Of a stretch of DNA of 64,000 bases, positions 17,005 to 25,813 are shown one piece after another. The stretch lies in assembly GCA_040756435.1 (NCBI GenBank), contig JBFLZD010000008.1, forward strand, positions 16,146 to 80,145, read 5' to 3'. The first letter of the stretch is position 1. Each line of letters begins with the position of its first letter. Under the pieces are notes generated by a model. That model was not told where the DNA came from and ran no database searches. It saw nothing but the letters and a program-made list of their open reading frames with translations. A program made the position numbers and the translations under genes. The stretch is from Spirochaetota bacterium. GTDB lineage: Bacteria; Spirochaetota; UBA4802; UB4802.

Positions 17005-17757
17005 TTACATACTATCGATTGGCCCTTCACTATCGCCATCAATGAACTGCTTTGCATACGGATTATTTTTTGAAAAAAATTCATGTGATTCCATATCTAC
17101 AACAATCATACCATTCAGTAACAAACCAACCTGGTTAGCAGTTTTACGGGCTACAGCTAAATCCTGCGTTACCAGTAAAGATGTCATCTTGTATTTTTCC
17201 TGAGTTGCCAAAATAAGATCAGAAATTGAATCAGCAAGCACCGGGTCAAGCCCTGCAGTGGGATCATCATACAGAATGATTGATGGTGAAAGGCATAATG
17301 CACGAGCAAGCCCAACTCTTTTTTGCATGCCACCACTTAACTGGGAAGGTAATTTTTGTTCTGATCCTGACAGGCCAACCCATTCTAAAGCCTCCATTAC
17401 TTTTTCAGTAACTATCGCCTCATCTACTTTACGACGCCGTAACCCAAAAGCCACATTATCAAACACATTCATGGAATCAAAAAGCCCGCCTTTCTGGAAC
17501 ACATACGCCATGGTTATATTGCGTTTCATTTTTTCTTCTATAGAGAGCGTAAGGTATTGTTGTAACGGAATTCCAGCTAACGCGATAGTTCCTGTAAAAT
17601 GAGGAAATAGCCCTGCAATTGTTTTTAACAGAACTGTCTTGCCACTTCCATTTTTTCCAAGAATGACATAGATTAAGCCCTGTGGTACAGAAAGGCTCAC
17701 ATCTTGCAACACTGAATGATGATTAAATGTTAACCCAACATGATTTACAGTTATCAT
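17005..17757 (-). CDS. ABC transporter ATPase, MlaF/Mkl type
   Basis: 250 residues with Walker A GKNGSGKT, signature LSGGMQKR and Walker B ILYDDPTAGLDPV. The Q-loop segment FQKGGLFDSMNVFDNVAFGLR and the PTAGLDPV form are characteristic of the MlaF group that powers lipid transport between the two membranes. No MlaE permease or MlaD gene is next to it. Its ATG overlaps the rsgA stop (ATGA), so the two are co-translated. A copy of the dispersed octamer occurs at 17410-17417 and another at 17583-17590. Confidence 0.85.
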   Translation of the reverse strand: MITVNHVGLTFNHHSVLQDVSLSVPQGLIYVILGKNGSGKTVLLKTIAGLFPHFTGTIALAGIPLQQYLTLSIEEKMKRNITMAYVFQKGGLFDSMNVFDNVAFGLRRRKVDEAIVTEKVMEALEWVGLSGSEQKLPSQLSGGMQKRVGLARALCLSPSIILYDDPTAGLDPVLADSISDLILATQEKYKMTSLLVTQDLAVARKTANQVGLLLNGMIVVDMESHEFFSKNNPYAKQFIDGDSEGPIDSM

Positions 17758-18686
17758 GAATACATCGTTGCATAATAATCTTTTAATGAATAGAGAATAT
17801 TAATATATGAAATATACCGTTCCTGGTATATTACACCTTTTTCCACCAACCGCTTCACTTCGCAATCTGGTTCATGGTCATGGGTGCAGGGCTTAAATGC
17901 ACATCTGGCAGCATATTTTTCAAATTCATAAAAATATGTACTCACCAGATGAGGCTCAATATCCATAATCCCAAATTCACGAAGGCCAGGAGTGTCAATA
18001 ATTCGCGTGTGCTCTTCCACGATTATCATGGAAACATTGGTTGTAGTGTGTTTACCTTTACCAGTGCTTGCAGAAACCTCCCCCACCCTAAGATCCAGAT
18101 GTGGATACATGGTATTCAATATGCTCGTTTTGCCAACTCCTGAATAGCCAACAACGACTGAAGTTTTATTGTATAAGAGTTCTTTAAACTCGTCAATATT
18201 GTGACCCGTTTTAGCACTGGTCATTATGATACTGATATTAGTATTTTTGTAATAATCGTGTACATATTCAATATCTTTTTTCAAAGCTAAATCATATTTA
18301 TTAACACACAGAATAAGTGGAATATGTTGCTGTCCACACCTGACTGCTATTCTATCAGCAAATCGCAAATTCAGCTTTGGCAGTGCAAATGACTGCATGA
18401 CAACAACACAATCGCAATTTGCGGCAATGATATCTATTTTTCTGTGTTTACCTTTTTCTTTGCGTGAAAAATAATTTTTCCGGGGAATTATATCTTCAAT
18501 AACACCTGTACCATCATCGGCTATCGTTATTTCAACCTCATCGCCAACAGCAACCGGATTAGAAAACTTTTCATTATCAGATTCAAATTTCTGACGTAAT
18601 TTACCTCTCAACACACAGTTTGTATATGAGGCATCATGATATACGGTATAATAAAGCCCCATTACTTTAGAAACTACACCACGCAT
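17754..18686 (-). CDS. rsgA: Ribosome small subunit-dependent GTPase A
   Basis: 310 residues with an N-terminal OB fold and a circularly permuted GTPase: G4 NKYDL, then G1 GYSGVGKTSILN, G2 GKGKHTTT, G3 DTPGLREFG. The C-terminal zinc-binding motif C-x5-C-x-H-x5-C is visible in CAFKPCTHDHEPDC. It releases maturation factors during late 30S assembly. RBS AAAGG precedes the ATG at 18686. It overlaps the downstream ABC ATPase gene by four bases. Confidence 0.95.
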   Translation of the reverse strand: MRGVVSKVMGLYYTVYHDASYTNCVLRGKLRQKFESDNEKFSNPVAVGDEVEITIADDGTGVIEDIIPRKNYFSRKEKGKHRKIDIIAANCDCVVVMQSFALPKLNLRFADRIAVRCGQQHIPLILCVNKYDLALKKDIEYVHDYYKNTNISIIMTSAKTGHNIDEFKELLYNKTSVVVGYSGVGKTSILNTMYPHLDLRVGEVSASTGKGKHTTTNVSMIIVEEHTRIIDTPGLREFGIMDIEPHLVSTYFYEFEKYAARCAFKPCTHDHEPDCEVKRLVEKGVIYQERYISYINILYSLKDYYATMYS

Positions 18687-18712
18687 ATCAGGTAAACCTT
18701 TATTACAATAAC

Positions 18713-18740
18713 GTAGAGCCAGTTGTAAAACTGGCTCTAC
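18713..18740. terminator. Strong 12-bp hairpin between OmpA lipoprotein gene and rsgA
   Basis: GTAGAGCCAGTT (18713-18724), loop GTAA, AACTGGCTCTAC (18729-18740): a perfect stem-loop. It has no clear T run on either strand, so it may be a weak terminator, a 3'-end stabiliser for the abundant lipoprotein mRNA, or a processing site. Confidence 0.55.
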
Positions 18741-18778
18741 ACGTGTGCATCAATATCAACATTAAATTATTGTTTATG

Positions 18779-19279
18779 CTACTTCTTTGGAACAACTTTA
18801 AAAGTAACGCGTCGGTTTGCAGCATCCCTGGGATCCACCCCTGGCAGAAGTTCAGATGAACCAACGCCCTTATAAGTCATTTTGGGGGAATCTATTCCTT
18901 TAGCCTTCAGAGCATTATAAACCGCTTTTGCTCTTTCAGTGGAAATTTTAATATTGCCAGGTTTGTTGCCAACCGGTTCTTCAGGTCCTGAACCATCGGT
19001 GTGACCGGTTACCTGTAATACATAGCCTTCGGGCAATTTGTTCAATACTTCTTTTACAACAGGAGCAGCCATTGTAGCCCATTTATCCCAATCCTGTTTT
19101 GGTACAACTGCACTTTTATAGGCAAAGCCGGTTACTGGTATTTTTTCAAGCTGCTGATTTTGAGCATTTACCAAAGCAATATTTGGATCACCTGCTGGCT
19201 GCTGAACTTCCGGAGTGCTGCTGCAAGCAACCATCATCATTATCATTATTACCGCAAAAACTAAAGACATTTTTTTCAT
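18779..19279 (-). CDS. OmpA-domain outer-membrane lipoprotein (Loa22-like)
   Basis: 166 residues. A lipoprotein signal ends in MMMVACSS, with the acylated Cys near residue 19. The OmpA peptidoglycan-binding domain fills the C-terminal 110 residues, with VTGHTDGSGPEEPVG and ISTERAKAVYNAL, and the closing NRRVTFKV. The size and layout resemble Leptospira Loa22. It would link the outer membrane to peptidoglycan. It has its own promoter region, divergent from a candidate plus-strand sRNA. Confidence 0.85.
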   Translation of the reverse strand: MKKMSLVFAVIMIMMMVACSSTPEVQQPAGDPNIALVNAQNQQLEKIPVTGFAYKSAVVPKQDWDKWATMAAPVVKEVLNKLPEGYVLQVTGHTDGSGPEEPVGNKPGNIKISTERAKAVYNALKAKGIDSPKMTYKGVGSSELLPGVDPRDAANRRVTFKVVPKK

Positions 19280-19419
19280 ACAAATACTCCTTTCTTATAA
19301 TATTTTTGTTAAGTATTGAGAAGCAAACTTATTATATATTGTATATATTGTTACGTTATAGAGTATTCGTTTTTAGTATTATTTGTCAAGAAGTTTTTTT
19401 TATGTTTATTGTATAATTT

Positions 19420-19583
19420 TTTTCTAAAGGAAATAAGCTTTTCTTCCGACAATAATAACTGACATGAGCACATAAGTAAATCCCTCCCGATCATTACTTT
19501 TTGTGCTCAAGGCACTGCGCATACGTTTACCCATTTAGGGGAAGGCAGGATAGCCGCCCAGCTATCTTGCCTTTCGTTTTTTT
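19420..19583 (+). ncRNA. Candidate small RNA with C-rich loop and own terminator
   Basis: No open frame exists on the plus strand, yet a strong terminator closes the region. TATAAT at 19412-19417 could be its -10. A long stem, GAGCACA-T-AAGTAA (19466-19479) with TTACTT-TT-TGTGCTC (19494-19508), presents the loop ATCCCTCCCGATCA; C-rich loops of this kind in known sRNAs pair with Shine-Dalgarno sequences. The neighbouring gene's ribosome site (GGAGGGG near 19965) is complementary to CCCTCC. Start and function are inferred. Confidence 0.4.
19542..19583 (+). terminator. Strong intrinsic terminator
   Basis: AAGGCAGGATAGC (19542-19554) pairs with GCTATCTTGCCTT (19561-19573) around CGCCCA, followed by TCG and seven T residues. 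No protein gene on the plus strand ends here, which supports a non-coding transcript. Confidence 0.85.
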
Positions 19584-19596
19584 ACACGATGCTTTT

Positions 19597-19959
19597 TTAT
19601 GGAAGCTTTTGTAGAATTACCGGTTCAAAATAATTCAGTTGTGCAATTACTTCCTTTAGATTACCCACACCTTTCACAGTGAATGTGACAGTATATTCCA
19701 TTCCAGGATGCAGATTTAATTTTTGCTGCATAAACCAGGGGGCTTTTTGCAAATCAAGGCAGTCAAAGGTAATATCATGGTTTTTTTTATCATAAAACGT
19801 TATAACCTGAAATACTGTATCATACCGTTTTAGCTTTAATATCATTGTGACTTGCTTATTTTTATAATTTTCAATGGTGTCCGATAGTTCATAAAGATAA
19901 GCTTGTGGATATGCTATTGTTGTAAATAATACTATCAGTATTGATAACAACTTTTTCAT
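19597..19959 (-). CDS. Small exported protein of unknown function
   Basis: 120 residues starting at ATG 19959, chosen because of the strong AGGAGGGG site immediately upstream; a longer frame from 20019 lacks one. A signal peptide KKLLSILIVLFTTIAYPQA is clear. The mature part (about 100 residues) looks like a small beta-rich domain (QVTMILKLKRYDTVFQVITF, then MEYTVTFTVKGVGNLKEV), reminiscent of OB-fold periplasmic proteins, but I cannot assign a family. It appears to be transcribed alone. Confidence 0.6.
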   Translation of the reverse strand: MKKLLSILIVLFTTIAYPQAYLYELSDTIENYKNKQVTMILKLKRYDTVFQVITFYDKKNHDITFDCLDLQKAPWFMQQKLNLHPGMEYTVTFTVKGVGNLKEVIAQLNYFEPVILQKLP

Positions 19960-20235
19960 AAACCCCTCCTGCAAATAGAATATGATTGTAATGACATAGC
20001 AACGCAGTATATTGTTCAAAGAATCTATGTTTGTAATAAAGACTCCTCTTGTAGCTCAGAATTACATTTTTTAAAATTGCATCGATGTACTTGCAGCAAT
20101 GGCGTTTGGTAATCATTGCTATCACATTGGATATTTTCATGGGTTCACTATGTGAAAAATTCAAGATAGTATCACTGTGAATTTACTACATACCATTTGC
20201 AATCATTATTAATAACTATCGCCACAACAAAAAAA

Positions 20236-20256
20236 CTGCAGCTATAAAAGCTGCAG
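20236..20256 (-). terminator. Terminator downstream of efflux operon
   Basis: CTGCAGCT (20236-20243) pairs with AGCTGCAG (20249-20256); read on the minus strand the hairpin is followed by seven T residues. It ends transcription from the small membrane protein gene and probably the whole RND operon. Confidence 0.65.
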
Positions 20257-20321
20257 CAAAATAAAAAAACTGGGATTGATTGTTATGAATAAACGGATTG
20301 TATCCTGCCGGATATGCTACA

Positions 20322-20429
20322 TTAATGACCTCTTTTCTGACTTCTATACACAATATATTCAATTATGACCCAAAGAAGCACACATACCCAGAAAAGCACG
20401 AAAACCTGTATTATTGGTATATTCATCAT
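20322..20429 (-). CDS. 35-residue single-pass membrane peptide
   Basis: A short frame beginning MMNIPIIQVFVLFWVCVLLW, then a basic tail ending YRSQKRGH, with a good AAGGAG site upstream of the ATG. It is a single hydrophobic helix with a cytoplasmic basic end, like small subunits of membrane complexes. It lies 183 bases after the CzcA/CusA stop on the same strand. A second frame (+1) continues through to 20218, encoding another hydrophobic helix (FFYFAAAFIAAVFLLWR), so a frameshifted two-helix protein is possible. I recognise no family. Confidence 0.4.
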   Translation of the reverse strand: MMNIPIIQVFVLFWVCVLLWVIIEYIVYRSQKRGH

Positions 20430-20557
20430 GGTTATGCTCCTTAGCTTTTCTAATAATATTATTTAGCAATATTTATGCCAACTTTTCTTTTTTGGCAAAC
20501 ATGTGAAAGTGCTGGATTTTCGAGGGTTTTCTATATATATATTTTTCAGGAGTTGCC

Positions 20558-20608
20558 ATGAAGATTACTATTTATGCCACACCGTGTCATTTTTGCAACA
20601 CAACAAAG
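20558..20608 (+). pseudogene. Truncated glutaredoxin-like gene, first 17 codons
   Basis: ATG 20558 follows a good CAGGAGTTGCC site and reads MKITIYATPCHFCNTTK, the first strand plus CxxC active site of a glutaredoxin-like protein. After codon 17 the homology stops, 5 bases before the end of the convergent RND gene, and the open frame then runs antisense through that gene. This looks like a gene cut off when the efflux operon arrived. Confidence 0.6.
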
Positions 20609-20612
20609 CTTA

Positions 20613-23600
20613 CTATTCCTTACCAAACAGCTTCTCAACCCACAAATACAACGTTGGCAGCAACAGCAATGTCAGAATCGTTGAAGAAATCAATCCCCCT
20701 ATTACCACTGTTGCCAGAGGTCGCTGAACTTCTGCTCCTATGCCTGTATTAAAGGCCATGGGAATAAAACCAAAACTTGCTACAAGGGCTGTCATTAATA
20801 CAGGTTTTAAGCGAATTAATGTGCCTTCATATACTGCTTTTTCTAACTTCATACCCTGACTTCGTAATTGGTTAAAAAAATTAACCAGAACCATACCATT
20901 GAGAATTGCAATACCTATAAGAGCAATGAATCCAATTCCTGCAGAAACACTGAGCGGGATAGAACGCATATATATAAATATAATTCCGCCAGTAAGTGCA
21001 AATGGGATGCTATTAAATACAAGTAATGTTTGTGTTAAACTTTTAAATGTCCTTATCAATATAAAAAATATAACAGCAAGTACTATAGGAATTATTATAA
21101 GTAATCGTAAACGAGCTGACTCTAAATTTTTAAATTGTCCTCCCCATTGCAACTGATAGCCTTCAGGGATATTCAATGCTTTTATTTTTTCCTTTGCTTC
21201 GTTTACAAAACTTTGCGTATCTCTATTCTTAATATTTATTGAAACTGCTGCATATCGTTGCGCTCGCGTTCGCGCTATTGTTGTTATCTGCTGGTGTCTT
21301 TGAACAGAAGCTACAGTACCAATTGGTATAGCACCTCCATCAGCCAGACCAACTGGTATTTTTGCTATATTTGCAATGTTGTTGCGGTAAACGTCGCTTA
21401 TTCTTATCATAATTGGGAAACGCTTATCTTCATCATAAAGATAACCTACCTGTTTACCACTCATTGCAATTGAAAAAGCATTGTTAACATCATTGATATT
21501 GACACCATATTTTGATATAGCATCATAATTCAGAACAACATCAATAATTTCGCTTTTTTTCAATGCAGTTAATGGATCAAGATCAACTGTGGAAGCTCCT
21601 TGAATGCTTTCAAGAATTGGAATGGATTTGTTCGATAGTTCATATAAAGTGTTGAGATTTGGGCCAATGATCCGCAAGGTTATATCAGCCCTGTTGCCTT
21701 CCAATATTTCGTTAAAGCGCATTTCGATGGGTTGCGTGAGTGAAATCTCTTGACCAGGTTCATGTTCATTAATCTTTTGGGCTATTGCCTCAAAAAGCTC
21801 TAACTTAGATAGGCGTTTACCATTGTATAATCCCCATTTTGATTTATCTTTTTCTAAAATAACAAATGTATCTGCAAAATTAACTCCCATTGGATCAGTA
21901 GCGGATTCTGGCGTACCCATTCGGGAAAATACAGTTTTAACTTCCTTAAATTGGCTTATTACCTTATCACTCTTTTTCTGAATATCAAGGGAAGCATCAA
22001 GCCCAATCGTCTGATCACGAACAAGGCCAATTACCATATCACCTTCATCAAGCCTGGGTATAAAATCAGAACCCAAATTTAAAAACATAATAATAGCAAT
22101 AAGAGCAATTAATAAAGGTGGAAGAATAACCTTTACAGGATGTTTTAAAGAAAACACCAAAAAAGGATTATATACCTTTTCTAAAAGTCTGAAAACCAAT
22201 GTCTCTTTTTCTTTCCTTGTTGGGTTTATACCATAATATGCAAGAACAGGCATAAGAAACAAAGCAATAATAATACTTCCACCAAGTGCATATAATACTG
22301 TTTCTGCCATTGGCCTGAACATCTTGCCTTCTATTCCTGTAAGGCTAAGAACAGGTACATATACTATCATGATAATTAAAACTCCAAGGAAAACAGGCTG
22401 ACTTACCTCTTTGGCAGCATCACTAATTATTGTAATTTTTTCTTTTTTTGTTAAAGAAGTAGTTTTTACTTCATTAAAATGGCGAACTATATTTTCAATC
22501 ATCACCACCGAGCCATCAACAATAAGTCCAAAGTCAATGGCCCCCAAACTCATCAGACTTGCTGCAATACCTGATACCACCATACCACCAGTAGCAAAAA
22601 GCATTGATAATGGTATTGCAAGGGCAACTAAGAATGCAGCTTTTATATTACCTAAAATAAAAAACAGAATTGCTATTACCAGCAAACCTCCCTCAGTTAA
22701 ATTACGAGCAACGGTTTTAATTGTTGCATTTACAAGAAAACTTCGCGTGTATAAAACTTTAATTTCAACATCAGCTGGTAATGGTATTTCCTGTATAAAT
22801 TTTTCAACAGCTAATGATACTTCCCTACTATTTGCATTAATACGCATTAATACAGTGCCTAAAACTGTTTCATTACCGTTGAGTGTAGCCGCCCCTAAAC
22901 GCTGTTGATGGCCTACAATAACATCTGCTACCTGCCACAATCGCACAGGTGCTCCATATACATTTAATTTTACTGGTACATTTTTAATCTGTTGTAGTGA
23001 ATCTATTTTTCCATACGTTCTAACAATAATCTGCTTGCCCTCAACTTGAATATAACCTCCGCCATAATTTTCGCCAATATTTTCAAGGGCAGATACAAGA
23101 TGATGACACGTAATGCCATAATTTTGCATTTTAACAGGATCTACATTGATATGAATTTCTTTTTTATAACCACCATTTGATTCCACTTCTGCTACACCGG
23201 GGACACTTTTTAATGCTGGCTTTATGACAAAATCCTGAAGTGTCCTAAGATAGGTTAATTGTTCTTTTTGTGGTAATTTAGAAAGATTGCTACCTGGCTT
23301 AGCTAACACTGCATACATGAATATTTCGCCCAGACCAGTTGAAACGGGTCCTAACTCTGGCGATAAACCTTCTGGCAGCTTATCTCGAATGGACTGTATT
23401 CGTTCATTAACCAACTGCCGTGCAAAATATATATCTGTATCATCCGAAAAAACTACTATAACCTGTGATAAACCATATTTTGAAAGGGAACGTATATCCT
23501 GTACATCAGGAAGACCTGCCAGTTCTGATTCAATGGGGAATGTTACTGTTCTTTCAACCTCTTCTGGAGCTAAAGCACCTGTTTTTGTATTTACCATGAC

Positions 23601-23738
23601 CGAAACATTGGTAATATCAGGAACAGCATCAATGGGTAATTTTTTAATTGAATACAAGCCAGCAATTATCATCCCTATAGTAAAGAGTATAATCCACAAC
23701 CTTCCCGTTAGTGCTTTTTCTATCCAGGCCGATATCAT
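20613..23738 (-). CDS. Heavy-metal RND efflux pump (CzcA/CusA family)
   Basis: 1041 residues, full length for the HME-RND family, with about 12 membrane segments and two large periplasmic loops. The start (LPIDAVPDITNVSV, ALAPEEVERTVTFPIE) and the TM4 motif AIDFGLIVDGSVVMIENIVRH with its proton-relay Asp/Glu are typical. It exports metal cations out of the periplasm/cytoplasm, driven by protons. Its start overlaps the TolC-like gene by four bases. No membrane-fusion protein gene is found in the operon, which is unusual. Metal specificity (Cu/Ag or Co/Zn/Cd) cannot be fixed. Confidence 0.93.
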   Translation of the reverse strand: MISAWIEKALTGRLWIILFTIGMIIAGLYSIKKLPIDAVPDITNVSVMVNTKTGALAPEEVERTVTFPIESELAGLPDVQDIRSLSKYGLSQVIVVFSDDTDIYFARQLVNERIQSIRDKLPEGLSPELGPVSTGLGEIFMYAVLAKPGSNLSKLPQKEQLTYLRTLQDFVIKPALKSVPGVAEVESNGGYKKEIHINVDPVKMQNYGITCHHLVSALENIGENYGGGYIQVEGKQIIVRTYGKIDSLQQIKNVPVKLNVYGAPVRLWQVADVIVGHQQRLGAATLNGNETVLGTVLMRINANSREVSLAVEKFIQEIPLPADVEIKVLYTRSFLVNATIKTVARNLTEGGLLVIAILFFILGNIKAAFLVALAIPLSMLFATGGMVVSGIAASLMSLGAIDFGLIVDGSVVMIENIVRHFNEVKTTSLTKKEKITIISDAAKEVSQPVFLGVLIIMIVYVPVLSLTGIEGKMFRPMAETVLYALGGSIIIALFLMPVLAYYGINPTRKEKETLVFRLLEKVYNPFLVFSLKHPVKVILPPLLIALIAIIMFLNLGSDFIPRLDEGDMVIGLVRDQTIGLDASLDIQKKSDKVISQFKEVKTVFSRMGTPESATDPMGVNFADTFVILEKDKSKWGLYNGKRLSKLELFEAIAQKINEHEPGQEISLTQPIEMRFNEILEGNRADITLRIIGPNLNTLYELSNKSIPILESIQGASTVDLDPLTALKKSEIIDVVLNYDAISKYGVNINDVNNAFSIAMSGKQVGYLYDEDKRFPIMIRISDVYRNNIANIAKIPVGLADGGAIPIGTVASVQRHQQITTIARTRAQRYAAVSINIKNRDTQSFVNEAKEKIKALNIPEGYQLQWGGQFKNLESARLRLLIIIPIVLAVIFFILIRTFKSLTQTLLVFNSIPFALTGGIIFIYMRSIPLSVSAGIGFIALIGIAILNGMVLVNFFNQLRSQGMKLEKAVYEGTLIRLKPVLMTALVASFGFIPMAFNTGIGAEVQRPLATVVIGGLISSTILTLLLLPTLYLWVEKLFGKE

Positions 23739-24988
23739 TTGGCGATCTCCATTAATAGATTATAATCATTCATAAGAGTTGCAATGGTTGCCATAGCATG
23801 CACAAGTTCTTTTTGCGTTGTATAGATGTTCTCTAATGTTTCGTGAACCTGTACATCAAGCTCTAAATACGATTGCAATGTTATAGTCCCTTTCTGAAAC
23901 TGGTCATCAGCATAATACATTGATTTTTCCAGTTCTTCTTCTATTGAAGGAGGGAATAATTGCAGCAAATTGCGATAATAATCATATTGCGCTACTGTGG
24001 TACGGATGTCACTTTCAATCATCTTTTCTATATACTGTAAGTATAATTCTTCCTGTTGTGTTTTTGACTGTAAGGCATCAACAACATTCTGATTTTGATT
24101 ATATAGTGGAATAGGAATACTAATACCACCAGATATAGACTTCTCCTTTTCTATAACTTTTTCATAATCATAACTAAAAAGCACATTGAAATCAGGATAA
24201 ATATTCTTTTTTGCCAATGAAATTTCTTTTAATGAAGCCATCAGTATTTCTTTTTGCTTTTTTACCATAATACTTTCATTTTTTGCCCTTGCAACCACAT
24301 CGTTTACATCAAAAACTGGAGGATTTTCAATCCATTTGATAGTAACATTCAATTCAGGTAAATTTAATTGTGTATATAATACCAATCGTGCAAAGGTAAC
24401 CGCCTGATCAGCTTTTATACGGTGAATTTCTGATTGAAGCATCCGTATATTATTTTTTACAATTGCTATCTCAACCTTTTTTTGGGGGGAAACTAATGGT
24501 CTTGCAGTCATATATGTATTTAACAAATTCAAACGTTTTATTCTAGAATTAATATGAGAAGACTTAAGTTTGCTTATTGCGTAGTCATAGCTTAGATTAA
24601 TAACATTTGTTGCTATAAAGTATTTCATCTCTTCATATGATAGTACTTCATAATTTTTTTTATAACGATATATTTCATCTATTAGCGAAAGCTTGCCAGG
24701 AAAATAAAGAGGTTGTGTAACAGTGATACCTGAAACTTGACCCTTCTGAGAATCAATAGATTTATTGCCATAATAAGCAGCAATTTCAGGGTTTTTCCAT
24801 TGTGTGTTATACTTCTTTAAAGCCTCAAGTTCATCAATTTTAACCTGCTGGGCTTTCAGCAATTCAAAAGTTCGTAATGCATTATCAATAAGTTGTTGAA
24901 TTGAAAAATGTGCTTGTGTATGTGATGAAGTAATAAATATAAAATTATTTGTAATGACTACAATAATTACAATGAGTATTTTTTTCAT
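23735..24988 (-). CDS. TolC-family outer-membrane efflux protein
   Basis: 417 residues with a signal peptide (about 1-26) and two long helical repeat regions of TolC/CusC type: HFSIQQLIDNALRTF near the mature N-terminus, VTQPLYFPGKLSL in the first half and ISGGISIPIPLYNQNQNV in the second. It would form the outer-membrane channel for the RND pump whose gene it overlaps. It follows the barrel-protein gene by 98 bases. A GAGGAAATCC ribosome site supports the start. Confidence 0.88.
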   Translation of the reverse strand: MKKILIVIIVVITNNFIFITSSHTQAHFSIQQLIDNALRTFELLKAQQVKIDELEALKKYNTQWKNPEIAAYYGNKSIDSQKGQVSGITVTQPLYFPGKLSLIDEIYRYKKNYEVLSYEEMKYFIATNVINLSYDYAISKLKSSHINSRIKRLNLLNTYMTARPLVSPQKKVEIAIVKNNIRMLQSEIHRIKADQAVTFARLVLYTQLNLPELNVTIKWIENPPVFDVNDVVARAKNESIMVKKQKEILMASLKEISLAKKNIYPDFNVLFSYDYEKVIEKEKSISGGISIPIPLYNQNQNVVDALQSKTQQEELYLQYIEKMIESDIRTTVAQYDYYRNLLQLFPPSIEEELEKSMYYADDQFQKGTITLQSYLELDVQVHETLENIYTTQKELVHAMATIATLMNDYNLLMEIAK

Positions 24989-25086
24989 AAAAGGATTTCC
25001 TCACTTATTCACTAAAAAAACTACAATAATAGATAAATGATTTAGTATAGGAAATCAAGCTTAATATTTTTTATAAAATTTTTTTC

Positions 25087-25764
25087 TTAAAATACAAAAG
25101 ATATTCCAGCTACACTAACATATTCTTTATAATTATTATGATTGTTTGCATAACAATATCCTGCTGCAATATCTAAAGTTGCTACATTATTAATGCTATA
25201 TACTATACCAGTTAAAATTCTATGATACATAGTATCAACTTCATATTCTGAAAAATTATCAATTATTACACTGAAATGCTGTACTATTTGATAATCAAAA
25301 CCTAATCCAAATAAAACAATAGTATCATTAAAATGTCTTTTTAAGCCTATTTGTGAATGTATTACTAATGTACCAAATTTTTTTGTTACTATTGCACTCA
25401 CACCATAACAATCATCAGGTAATTCATAACCAACTTTAGCTGCCAACATCCCTGTATCCTCATCAATTCCTAAAATGTTAATTTTGGCAGCCAGTATAAC
25501 CCCATCTAATCCCCTTGCATCTTCATTTATACAATATGGTGTTTCAACAAGTATTTCTGCTTTCCCCAAACCAATTCCATACAAAAAAGCTATATAATTG
25601 TACCAGTATTCATTTTGCTTGCTACCGGTAAAACCCATCTCAATTTTTTGCTCACCCAATTCACCAACACCTGCATCTTCTGTTGTGAAAGGTCTATATG
25701 GATATACATCTGTATGGGATAAGCATACAATTAATAACATAAGACATGATATGTTTCTTACCAT
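25087..25764 (-). CDS. Outer-membrane barrel-like protein next to RND pump
   Basis: 225 residues with a signal peptide. The mature start YRPFTTEDAGVGELGEQKIEMG and the alternating amphipathic strands ending in VAGISFVF match the family often annotated as transporter/PF13557-like outer-membrane proteins, commonly found near metal efflux genes. A beta-barrel in the outer membrane is likely. First gene of the efflux operon, with AGAGGTAA before the ATG and a palindrome 26 bases further upstream. Confidence 0.65.
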   Translation of the reverse strand: MVRNISCLMLLIVCLSHTDVYPYRPFTTEDAGVGELGEQKIEMGFTGSKQNEYWYNYIAFLYGIGLGKAEILVETPYCINEDARGLDGVILAAKINILGIDEDTGMLAAKVGYELPDDCYGVSAIVTKKFGTLVIHSQIGLKRHFNDTIVLFGLGFDYQIVQHFSVIIDNFSEYEVDTMYHRILTGIVYSINNVATLDIAAGYCYANNHNNYKEYVSVAGISFVF

Positions 25765-25789
25765 ACTTTATTACCTCTAATTATATTAG

Positions 25790-25813
25790 TTTTATCTAAC
25801 TTTTTAGATAAAA
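25790..25813. promoter_or_regulatory. Palindromic operator candidate of efflux operon
   Basis: TTTTATCTAA-CTTT-TTAGATAAAA is a perfect 10-bp inverted repeat 26 bases upstream of the first efflux gene. Further half-sites (GTTAGATT, TTTTATCTA) occur up to about 25885. A metal-responsive repressor site is likely, but no regulator gene is adjacent. Confidence 0.55.

Noticed and set aside
19420..19583. 6S RNA, SRP RNA or tmRNA
   Set aside because: The SRP GGTCAGG/GGAA core, the 6S open-bubble layout and tmRNA ends are all absent, so I leave it as an unclassified candidate sRNA.
22411..22908. 165-codon plus-strand open frame
   Set aside because: Antisense to the RND pump gene; its composition mirrors the pump's membrane helices.
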